This document shows, one piece after another, positions 60,901-64,000 of a stretch of DNA of 64,000 nucleotides. This DNA comes from Ypsolopha sequella (taxonomy: Eukaryota > Arthropoda > Insecta > Lepidoptera > Ypsolophidae): positions 5,890,001 through 5,954,000 of the forward strand of contig OW203991.1 in NCBI GenBank assembly GCA_934047225.1, in the 5' to 3' direction. Below the pieces are notes generated by a model. That model did not search any database. It was not told where the DNA came from and worked only from the letters and a program-made list of their open reading frames with translations. Both the position numbers and the translations under genes were made by a program. Within the stretch, counting starts at the first letter, position 1, and each line of letters opens with the position of its first letter.

Positions 60901-63366
60901 GTTTTTATTGATTGATTGATTGATTGATGAACTCATATGTAATGAAGGTGGCAAGGAGCGTCAACTCCTGAACGCGGCTGGTTGGAACTTCTGCGGATGG
61001 GCGCTCCACTATGTTCCATTCTGGGCGATGGGTCGAGTCCTCTACTTCCATCATTACTTCCCGGCACTGGTCTTCAGTTCTATGCTCACTGGTCAGTATA
61101 AAAATACTTGTATGCATGCCTTGATAAACTCCCTTTACCACTAAGGCACCGATTTGGGCCAAATCGGAACATGTTTACATTTTGGCCGCCATTTTGACTA
61201 CAATAAAATCTGTCATTTTGAAAAAAAGTTGCGTCTGTTTAATGCAATTATTGTTCCGGGTAAAATTTTCCTGGGCTGTTGAAGGAAGTGTCAGGAAGTC
61301 CAAATTTTCCATGCTTCCGATTTTACTCTTATTACTGAGCAGGTTTCCTGCACACGTACAAAATTTCATTTCTTTACAGTGGCTTGGCTCTACCTATAGT
61401 TTCTGGCTTGCGCAACTTCATCTTGACACCCAGTATAGGGTGAAATTTATTGAACCGCCCGAATTTCTGTGGGAGGTTCTGTAAGTGATAGAGACTACTG
61501 TAAGTAGTAGTAAGTAAGTATGTAACATATCTGAAGTTTAAGGTAGATACAGCAACTTGAGATACAGGGACTATTTTCGTTCACCGGGTGGATCAGACAA
61601 GGTACTGACAGTTTACGTGACATCGAGAATTAACATCGAGAATCGTAACATTAATTAATTACAGACTGTAAAAGGAAATAGACTATATGAGACAGGTAGG
61701 CAAAGATATATATGTTTTTCTTTTTTCATTAACCTGAATTCCTGCTGTCTTGTATTTTCTTATCCCTTGGTTAAAGTAGATATAAGTAATTTGATGTATA
61801 GTATAAGTTTATGTTAAAAAAAAAAAGACATGATCTTGCCAAGTTTCTTGCCCGTTCTTCTTAGCAAGACTAATCGAATGGGCGGAGGTAGGCATGTATT
61901 TATATATGTAACCTATTACTATGTAGTATATAGGATGGGATTTGGTCGGCTGCCTGGATTCGTGCTGGGGGCTCGGTTGGCGATCATTGAACCTGTTCCT
62001 GGTCCCTGGCCGGGTCTCCGGTATGGGTTCGGGCGGTTGATTGGATTTCACCTTGTATAATAATATTTTACCTATAATTTTAATCGTATATATATTGCTA
62101 CATGAATTAAAAAAACATTTAATCTAAGTAGTTCATGTACATTTATTATTTTATTACATATATTTTTATAAGATTAAAATTTGACTTGTGAAACGTGTAT
62201 TATATATACCTACTTTGCAAAATAAACTTTTTGAATTTTGAATTTTGTTTCGTATTAATATATTTGAGTTAAATTTTGAGTCTGTTTTAAGCGTGGACTT
62301 TACACGATGCATCCAATCACGGTCTCCACCCACACAACTGAATCGACATTTTACTCACACATAATAAAATACGATTCTCGTTGTCACGTGACCAGCCATT
62401 ACCTTACCTGATCCACCTGAAACTACACATGTGTAGTCTCTATCATCTACTGAACCTCCCATAGAAATTCGGGCGGTTCAATTAATTTCACCTTATTTAA
62501 CTAAAACTATGATAACCAAGTGTTGAGGTGTGGAATTTTGCTTTATAGTTGAACTAAGTTTTGAGATGAAAAATGTTGATTTATACGTTTATTGAATGAA
62601 ATAAAAACATTTACATATTATGTTGTTGAATTACAAATGTATCCTGGACTAGAATATTGATTCTCAGGGTACTGTCCATGTTTACACATTAGATCAGCGT
62701 TTCTTAACCTTTTTTGTCCACAGACCCTTTAGGAAATCAAGCACAATTATAAGGACCTCCTTATCAAAAAAGCAGTAACAAATTTGGACCATTTATTTTA
62801 GTTCTACAAATTACAAAAAAATATATACATTTTAATTAGGTAAAATACGTTAAAGAGAAGGTTGGTGCTGCTTTTTTGCAACTAAATTATGATTGTTTAT
62901 AAAATATTTTATGATTGTTAAATGGTCCATAGATTGGGCTGCATATGCTTGCGGACCCCCAGGGGTCCGCGGACCACAGGTTAAGAAACGCTGTATTAGA
63001 TAATTTTTCCGTTCTACAATTTATATAATTTTCTTGCTTCTAATAACATTCTAAATGCAAAAATCTACATCATATTTTCTATTACAAAATGTGAAGAAGT
63101 TCAGTAAATATAAATATAAAATTTACTAATACTATTTTATTTTTACAGGTATTCTAATAGAATATATCCTGACGAGTATCAAGAGCTACCTTCGCCCAGA
63201 AATAGGTAACACTATTTACCAAGCTCTGATCGGAATCATTATTTACTCTACGCTCTACAGCTTCTATCTCTTTTCCCCGTTGACCTACGGCATGAGCGGC
63301 CCTTTGGCCAATGAGCCTAATTCTACCATGACAGGTCTAAAGTGGCTGGAGTCCTGGGATTTCTAA
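39922..63366 (+). CDS. POMT2: Protein O-mannosyltransferase 2 (POMT2 / twisted), complete 15-exon gene
   Basis: Join of 39922-39971, 41007-41087, 43572-43656, 44074-44178, 46916-47024, 49431-49519, 52225-52413, 54940-55046, 56083-56275, 57715-57915, 58205-58445, 59055-59203, 59788-59944, 60948-61091, 63149-63366. Total 2,118 nt, 705 residues, close to the usual ~750; every junction is GT/AG with matching phase. POMT2 works with POMT1 in the endoplasmic reticulum membrane, moving mannose from dolichyl-phosphate mannose to Ser/Thr of targets such as dystroglycan. Seen here: the catalytic Asp-Glu loop [10 protein letters not shown] and HPPLGK, multiple membrane helices, central MIR repeats (exons 10-12, from THKDDNN to PINYK), and the C-terminal four-helix region with LHYVPF and YFHHYFPA. 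Exon 3 and the MIR region fit POMT2, not POMT1. The gene looks functional, though its introns are crowded with mobile DNA. Confidence 0.95.
40115..40680. repeat. Dispersed 'ggttccgta' lepidopteran repeat in POMT2 intron 1
   Basis: Starts AACCGGCCAAGTGCGAGTCG, then AGGGTTCCGTAC. It ends near TGACAGACGGACAGCG and GGGTATGGAACCCTAAAA, the family's full set of hallmarks. Smaller debris at 40000-40050. Confidence 0.7.
40681..41006. other. Rest of POMT2 intron 1
   Basis: No feature recognised. Confidence 0.4.
41007..41087 (+). CDS. POMT2: POMT2 exon 2: first membrane helix
   Basis: Acceptor TTTTCAG, donor TG|GTAAGA. Encodes [26 protein letters not shown], a hydrophobic helix leading into the catalytic loop. 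Confidence 0.95.
41498..41730. mobile_element. Palindromic element in POMT2 intron 2
   Basis: Nearly perfect ~113-bp arms (outer AGCTTTTTATTTATAATTAC; inner AAATATATTTCGGCCCTTAG) meet at about 41614. A 14-bp direct repeat, CTTCTTGAATAATT, occurs at 41456-41469 and 41729-41742, consistent with a target duplication slightly wider than the palindrome. Confidence 0.75.
42118..42537. mobile_element. MITE interrupted by a hAT MITE
   Basis: Outer inverted ends AATGTCGATTCGGTGTAACAC and CTACACCAAATGGACACCATT are split by the hAT element at 42248-42515. A related uninterrupted copy lies at 60181-60327. Confidence 0.6.
42248..42515. mobile_element. hAT-type MITE with perfect 8-bp target duplication
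   Basis: Ends CAGTGGCGGCGTTAG and (complement) CAGTGCCGGTTTTAG, with GCTACACC duplicated exactly at 42240-42247 and 42516-42523. Contains the GCCCAGGGCGCC motif twice. Confidence 0.9.
42538..43261. other. AT-rich part of POMT2 intron 2
   Basis: No gene or repeat structure that I can name. Confidence 0.4.
43262..43560. repeat. 99-bp minisatellite, 3 copies, ending at exon 3 acceptor
   Basis: AATTGGAAATATAA recurs at about 43281, 43380 and 43479. Copies differ by single bases. The array ends about 11 bp before the AG of the exon 3 acceptor. Confidence 0.9.
43572..43656 (+). CDS. POMT2: POMT2 exon 3: catalytic DE loop
   Basis: Encodes [19 protein letters not shown] then HPPLGK. The Asp-Glu pair is the conserved catalytic acidic motif of protein O-mannosyltransferases. 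A 99-bp minisatellite ends just upstream of its acceptor. Confidence 0.97.
43657..44073. other. POMT2 intron 3
   Basis: Ordinary AT-rich intron; no repeat recognised. Confidence 0.4.
44074..44178 (+). CDS. POMT2: POMT2 exon 4
   Basis: Encodes [15 protein letters not shown] and [15 protein letters not shown], conserved luminal loop and helix; phase 0 at both ends. Confidence 0.95.
44223..44512. mobile_element. hAT-type MITE copy 1 in POMT2 intron 4
   Basis: Terminal inverted repeats CAAAGATTTCAAAAGT and complement. Flanks ACTGATAC (44215-44222) and GCTGATAC (44513-44520) match 7 of 8. Confidence 0.8.
44521..45469. other. Intron 4 sequence between the two hAT MITEs
   Basis: AT-rich, no feature recognised. 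Confidence 0.4.
45478..45786. mobile_element. hAT-type MITE copy 2, opposite orientation
   Basis: Same family as 44223-44512 but inverted. The 8-bp target duplication ACAATAAC is exact (45470-45477 and 45787-45794). Confidence 0.85.
45795..46555. other. Intron 4, mixed sequence
   Basis: A GC-rich patch at 46140-46260 (GCGCGCGCCGCGG and following) stands out from the AT-rich surroundings. No ORF or known repeat recognised. Confidence 0.35.
46556..46912. repeat. Degenerate ~27-bp minisatellite ending at exon 5 acceptor
   Basis: Repeated TTTGACATACTTCTTTGTGTATGA-like words with many variants, about 12 units. The last unit runs straight into TTTTTATTCCAG, so the repeat supplies the pyrimidine-rich region of the exon 5 3' splice site. 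Confidence 0.75.
46916..47024 (+). CDS. POMT2: POMT2 exon 5
   Basis: Encodes membrane helices [20 protein letters not shown] and [11 protein letters not shown]. The acceptor TTCCAG lies at the end of a 27-bp-like minisatellite; donor G|GTAAGA, phase 1. Confidence 0.95.
47045..47405. repeat. Dispersed repeat with foldback core, copy in POMT2 intron 5
   Basis: Similar to 55205-55735 over most of its length: ATAGTAGTTTATGCTACAAG, GTTTTAAACGTAACCGAG, ATCATACTACG, AAGCCCTAGGGCAAAATAAT. The first part is itself an imperfect inverted repeat. Confidence 0.7.
47474..47751. mobile_element. hAT-type MITE in POMT2 intron 5
   Basis: Ends CATGGGCGTAGCCA and complement TGGCTACGCCCATG. 8-bp flanks TATCGGAC (47466-47473) and TATCGAAC (47752-47759) match 7 of 8. 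Contains two AGGGTGGGGCA motifs. Confidence 0.8.
47923..47999 (+). CDS. Lone THAP-domain first exon inside POMT2 intron 5
   Basis: ATG followed by 25 codons reading MPSCVVKSC then [17 protein letters not shown], ending at an excellent donor (ATAG|GTAAGT, phase 2). Met-Pro-x-Cys-x(4)-Cys at the very N-terminus followed by ITFHRF-type residues is the start of a THAP zinc-binding DNA-binding domain (C2CH). A normal THAP domain needs about 80 residues, with a Trp and a Cys-His pair further on; I could not find them before POMT2 exon 6. A CpG-rich stretch (47760-47920) precedes it, like a promoter. It may be the first exon of a gene nested in POMT2, an exon left by a THAP-containing transposon (P-element relatives encode THAP), or a relic. 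Confidence 0.6.
48275..48420. repeat. Dispersed repeat ('AGGTTCTCAA' family), copy 2
   Basis: Same order of motifs as 18305-18440: CAACTTCAAAAAAGG, AGGTTCTCAA, T tract, GATAACTTCGTAATTTATTAACCG-like, TTTTTTTGTTT. Confidence 0.5.
48421..49430. other. Remainder of POMT2 intron 5
   Basis: AT-rich; no second THAP exon found. A short open frame at 48919-49101 shows CPLCC but no recognised domain. Confidence 0.35.
49431..49519 (+). CDS. POMT2: POMT2 exon 6
   Basis: Encodes [20 protein letters not shown]..., the conserved LLDP motif helix of the family. Acceptor GTTTCAG, donor AAG|GTACAT. It is short and easily missed because its longest open frame in the region is another one. Confidence 0.95.
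49520..50485. other. First part of POMT2 intron 6
   Basis: A short GC-rich patch (49815-49870, CATGGCGGCGGCGGGGCGCG) and otherwise AT-rich sequence without recognised features. Confidence 0.35.
50486..50880. mobile_element. MITE-like element with degenerate inverted ends
   Basis: Left region has repeated AACACCAAAATTAGTAAA words. The right region has the complements (TTTACTAATTTTGGTGTTC; TTTTGGTGGTCATTA). The centre has a CGCTCCGCTTCGCTC-rich block twice. Confidence 0.5.
51290..51500. repeat. Dispersed element ending in 'GACAAAGTCGCGGGCAACAGCTAG', copy 1
   Basis: Shares with 57215-57605 the order GTCGGTATTTCATGCATCACG, AAAACTACT, GTTTTGAT, AAACTGGGATACTTT, GCATTATC and ACGCGGACAAAGTCGC...AACAGCTAG. 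The last phrase is a very common terminus in lepidopteran introns. Confidence 0.65.
51640..51995. mobile_element. hAT-derived fragment
   Basis: GTGGGCCGCAAAAC and CGGCCCGCGGGCCGCATG with GTTTGACATG at the right end are typical of hAT terminal regions ('CAGTGTGTCAAACATG...'). No matching left end or target duplication was found. Confidence 0.4.
52045..52197 (+). pseudogene. RTE-type LINE 3' end, plus orientation
   Basis: Encodes [20 protein letters not shown] RTE C-terminal residues in frame, then a stop and a GGATGGATGG tail. It is the complement-type match of 63833-63965. It ends about 27 bp before the POMT2 exon 7 acceptor. Confidence 0.75.
52225..52413 (+). CDS. POMT2: POMT2 exon 7
   Basis: Encodes [20 protein letters not shown] and [11 protein letters not shown]; phase 0 at both ends. 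An RTE-type LINE end stops about 27 bp upstream of its acceptor TTTGCAG. Confidence 0.97.
52414..52865. other. Start of POMT2 intron 7
   Basis: No feature recognised beyond the exon 7 donor. Confidence 0.35.
52866..53160. repeat. Dispersed repeat debris
   Basis: GTCATAAAAAAATTACC, GAAGGTTATTTATGG and CTATCGGCTCTTTACTG match the corresponding segments at 40355-40450 and 23285-23365. Confidence 0.5.
53251..53510. mobile_element. TA-flanked palindromic MITE, copy 1
   Basis: Ends TAAGGTCTTTCAATTTAAAT and complement, arms of ~100 bp, TA on both sides (53249-53250; 53511-53512). Confidence 0.85.
53645..53880. repeat. Dispersed 'ggttccgta' repeat, short copy
   Basis: AACCAGCCAAGTGCGTG, CTCGCGCACGAAGGGTTCCG and TTTGGGTATGGAACCCTAAA; same family as 40115-40680. 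Confidence 0.7.
54302..54559. mobile_element. TA-flanked palindromic MITE, copy 2
   Basis: Same family as 53251-53510, with the central spacer reversed relative to it. TA on both sides (54300-54301; 54560-54561). Both copies are in POMT2 intron 7, about 800 bp apart. Confidence 0.85.
54562..54939. other. End of POMT2 intron 7
   Basis: AT-rich; no repeat or ORF recognised. Confidence 0.35.
54940..55046 (+). CDS. POMT2: POMT2 exon 8
   Basis: Encodes [20 protein letters not shown] and the next helix to HLTVLSK; donor AG|GTAAGA, phase 2. Confidence 0.95.
55205..55735. repeat. Dispersed repeat with foldback core, copy in intron 8
   Basis: Second copy of the 47045-47405 family. It includes an extra ~110-bp insert (about 55556-55670) before the shared GGTTTTGATGCATAAAAAG. 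Confidence 0.7.
55736..56082. other. End of POMT2 intron 8
   Basis: No feature recognised. Confidence 0.35.
56083..56275 (+). CDS. POMT2: POMT2 exon 9
   Basis: Encodes [18 protein letters not shown] then [15 protein letters not shown] and [15 protein letters not shown], the luminal segment leading into the MIR domain. Donor CAG|GTAATT. Its 3' portion plus the donor is tandemly amplified downstream. Confidence 0.95.
56129..57121 (+). repeat. Tandem amplification of the 3' part of POMT2 exon 9 plus its 5' splice site
   Basis: Seven copies (first = the real exon end) with starts spaced 149, 149, 152, 152, 152, 152 bp, as read from the GTCGCGTATGG marker. Each of the first six carries ~135 bp of exon sequence, then CAGCAGCAG|GTAATT and a few intron bases, fused straight to the next exon copy. 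The seventh breaks off near 57121. The exon 5' part and the 3' splice site are not duplicated. The copies keep an open exon reading frame locally, but 149- and 152-bp steps are not multiples of 3. Confidence 0.95.
57215..57605. repeat. Dispersed element ending in 'GACGAAGTCGCAGGTAACAGCTAG', copy 2
   Basis: Matches 51290-51500 at both ends. Its middle is interrupted by an inverted repeat (57354-57502; arms CTTTAATTTTAGTTTTAGTG and complement), probably a separate small MITE. Confidence 0.65.
57715..57915 (+). CDS. POMT2: POMT2 exon 10: MIR region
   Basis: Encodes [32 protein letters not shown] and QVTGYGE, a MIR repeat with its GD.VRL.H core; phase 0 at both ends. Confidence 0.95.
57916..58204. 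other. POMT2 intron 10
   Basis: No feature recognised. Confidence 0.35.
58205..58445 (+). CDS. POMT2: POMT2 exon 11: MIR region
   Basis: Encodes [42 protein letters not shown] and WNVEDN. Donor T|GTGAGT, phase 1. Confidence 0.95.
58446..59054. other. POMT2 intron 11
   Basis: CAGTGGCGGTCCGGGG near 58799 looks like a solitary hAT end followed by a C-rich tract; no partner end seen. Confidence 0.35.
59055..59203 (+). CDS. POMT2: POMT2 exon 12
   Basis: Encodes [30 protein letters not shown] and PWQWPINYK, the conserved link from the MIR domain to the C-terminal helices. Acceptor CGACAG. Confidence 0.95.
59204..59787. other. POMT2 intron 12
   Basis: No repeat or ORF that I can support. Confidence 0.35.
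59788..59944 (+). CDS. POMT2: POMT2 exon 13
   Basis: Encodes [20 protein letters not shown] then VYFMIF, C-terminal membrane helices; donor G|GTGTGT, phase 1. Confidence 0.95.
60181..60327. mobile_element. Small MITE related to 42118-42537
   Basis: Inverted ends AATGGTGTCGATTCGGTG and GCCGAATTGACACAATT. Inner inverted segments around TTGACAGGAC / AAGACAGGACGC. Confidence 0.6.
60430..60930 (+). mobile_element. Retroposed insertion with (ATTG)n tail abutting exon 14
   Basis: Comprises the ORF above, a short 3' UTR with AATAAA and five ATTG repeats at 60907-60927. The left boundary is not defined. The tail ends about 20 bp before the exon 14 acceptor. Confidence 0.5.
60492..60827 (+). CDS. Small ORF with retroelement ORF1-type domain, within an insertion
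   Basis: Open frame of 111 codons in POMT2 intron 13. From about residue 20 it reads [10 protein letters not shown]..., then [29 protein letters not shown] and [13 protein letters not shown]. Conserved order 'SF.V.VP', then 'WP.GV..R.F' resembles the C-terminal nucleic-acid-binding-like domain of insect LINE ORF1 and FP-like proteins; that is family-level recognition only. A TAA at 60825 is followed by AATAAA (60894) and an (ATTG)n tail to about 60927. The copy is probably a 5'-truncated retrotransposed fragment and not an expressed gene. Confidence 0.45.
   Translation: MSPAITPITIPLYTTGHPAPYICVVTPVYISRLHYTTKADDIAEYMRQKTGYPPRVQLLESHRNVNFLAFVVRVPDCFLHLVREENFCPQGVVFRRFRGHVPQDSTKNLKI
60948..61091 (+). 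CDS. POMT2: POMT2 exon 14
   Basis: Encodes [18 protein letters not shown] and [17 protein letters not shown], the most conserved C-terminal motif. Acceptor AATGAAG is weak, without a pyrimidine tract, because an inserted element with an (ATTG)n tail ends just upstream. Confidence 0.93.
61092..61436. other. Start of POMT2 intron 14
   Basis: No feature recognised. Confidence 0.35.
61437..62494. mobile_element. ~1.06-kb element with long imperfect terminal inverted repeats
   Basis: Left end GGTGAAATTTATTGAACCGC and right-end complement (GCGGTTCAATTAATTTCACC). Matching continues inward for at least 150 bp with gaps, through TGATAGAGACTAC, GGTGGATCAG and CGAGAATCGTA. No transposase ORF. Confidence 0.7.
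62695..62993. mobile_element. hAT-type MITE in POMT2 intron 14
   Basis: 16-bp inverted ends CAGCGTTTCTTAACCT / complement. Flanks CATTAGAT (62687-62694) and TATTAGAT (62994-63001) match 7 of 8. Inner GGGGTCCGCGGACC palindrome. Confidence 0.9.
63149..63366 (+). CDS. POMT2: POMT2 exon 15 with stop
   Basis: Encodes the last helices ([19 protein letters not shown]) and the family's C-terminal end LKWLESWDF, then TAA at 63364. Acceptor TTTACAG. Confidence 0.97.
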
Positions 63367-63790
63367 TAGAAAATAAAAATAAATTATAGAATTAAATGAG
63401 ACTTGAGGATAATTCATGATTTATATAAAAACGGCTCACCTCAATACGTGTTATGATCGGGAAAGCCGACCAGTTTCAGCAGATTTAGACTGCCTTCATC
63501 TGGGCGAGTAAGTCAGTGTGAGGTGTAACGTCGTCGCGTAAACGTCTTTACTCGCCCAGATGAAGGCAGTCTAAATCTGCTGAAACTGGTCGGCTTTCCC
63601 GATCATAACACGTATTGAGGTGAGCCGTTTTTATATAAATCAAAAATAAATTAAATACTCAATAGTATTATATGTAGTCGATAAGCGTAGTCAATTCCGT
63701 CCTTTGTAATTTATTTTTAGATGATTGTATAAACTTTTTTTGTAATTTATATTTTTATATTAATACGATGATGAAAATAAAAGACAAATA
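63367..63790 (+). terminator. POMT2: POMT2 3' UTR and polyadenylation region
   Basis: AATAAA occurs at 63372 and 63378, only a few bases after the stop, and again at 63645 and 63776. The last, followed by a T-rich stretch, would leave a ~400-nt 3' UTR containing the perfect hairpin at 63418-63641. Which signal is used cannot be told from sequence. Confidence 0.5.
63418..63641. mobile_element. Perfect 94-bp-arm palindrome just downstream of POMT2
   Basis: Arms 63418-63511 and 63548-63641 are exact reverse complements over all 94 bases by eye, with a 36-bp loop. It lies 50 bp after the POMT2 stop codon. Probably a MITE; no clear target duplication. Confidence 0.85.
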
Positions 63791-63832
63791 TCTCATGTTT
63801 TCAACGATGTTTTTTATTTACTCAAATCATCC

Positions 63833-64000
63833 ATCCATCCATCAGGCTAGTTAGTCCACTGCTAGATATAGGCCTTTCCAAGATTTCGCCACTCTTAGCG
63901 GTCCTCTGGGAAGAAATATCCATACTCACACACGCTGGGCAGGCGGGTTGGTGAGCGCGGTGCCGAACCATCTCACCAATGACGCCGCTGCCCGTAACCA
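63833..64000 (-). pseudogene. RTE-type LINE 3' end, minus orientation, running off the window
   Basis: Starts with the (CATC)n tail (63830-63844) then TTAGTCCACTGCTAGATATAGG, the usual RTE 3' end. Related to 52045-52197 and 16112-16766. Confidence 0.75.

Overview
This is a window of insect nuclear DNA, almost certainly from a moth or butterfly (Lepidoptera). It has short exons separated by large AT-rich introns, many hAT-type and foldback MITEs, RTE-type LINE ends with a (CATC)n tail, the dispersed 'ggttccgta...ggaaccctaaaa' repeat common in lepidopteran introns, and a BEL/Pao LTR retrotransposon. No prokaryotic features, tRNA, rRNA or CRISPR were seen.

Two host genes occupy most of the window. 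(1) On the minus strand, positions ~1 to 31,363 hold a giant secreted multicystatin / cathepsin F-like precursor. I reconstruct exon 1 (signal peptide, 31184-31363), exon 2 (15556-15843), exon 3 (13827-14024) and a single 12.9-kb exon 4 (830-13742), all joined in phase 0. It encodes at least 4,526 residues: roughly 38 cystatin-like domains, then an I29 propeptide and the start of a papain-family protease up to the catalytic Cys. The remaining protease exons lie beyond the left edge. Twenty-nine of the cystatins form a nearly homogeneous tandem array alternating two domain types (609-bp pair) with a basic cleavage motif after nearly every domain. (2) On the plus strand, 39,922-63,366 is a complete 15-exon gene for protein O-mannosyltransferase 2 (POMT2, Drosophila twisted), 705 codons, all splice phases consistent.

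Between them (31.4-39.9 kb) lies mobile DNA. There is a young BEL/Pao element (32018-38115; identical 151-bp LTRs, CCCTG target duplication, one in-frame TAG), a 555-bp element with 30-bp terminal inverted repeats, and a decayed retroelement reading-frame fragment.

The introns are rich in structured repeats. Intron 1 of the multicystatin gene carries a ~5.7-kb element with terminal inverted repeats, 138-140-bp subterminal periodicity and an internal 139-bp tandem array. It also carries a hAT-type element (16-bp TIRs, 8-bp target duplication) whose interior has expanded into ~43 copies of a 67-bp satellite. POMT2 introns hold several hAT MITEs with recognisable 8-bp target duplications, paired foldback elements, a lone THAP-domain first exon, and a tandem amplification of POMT2 exon 9 together with its own 5' splice site. 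Several insertions or minisatellites end within a few tens of bases of POMT2 3' splice sites.
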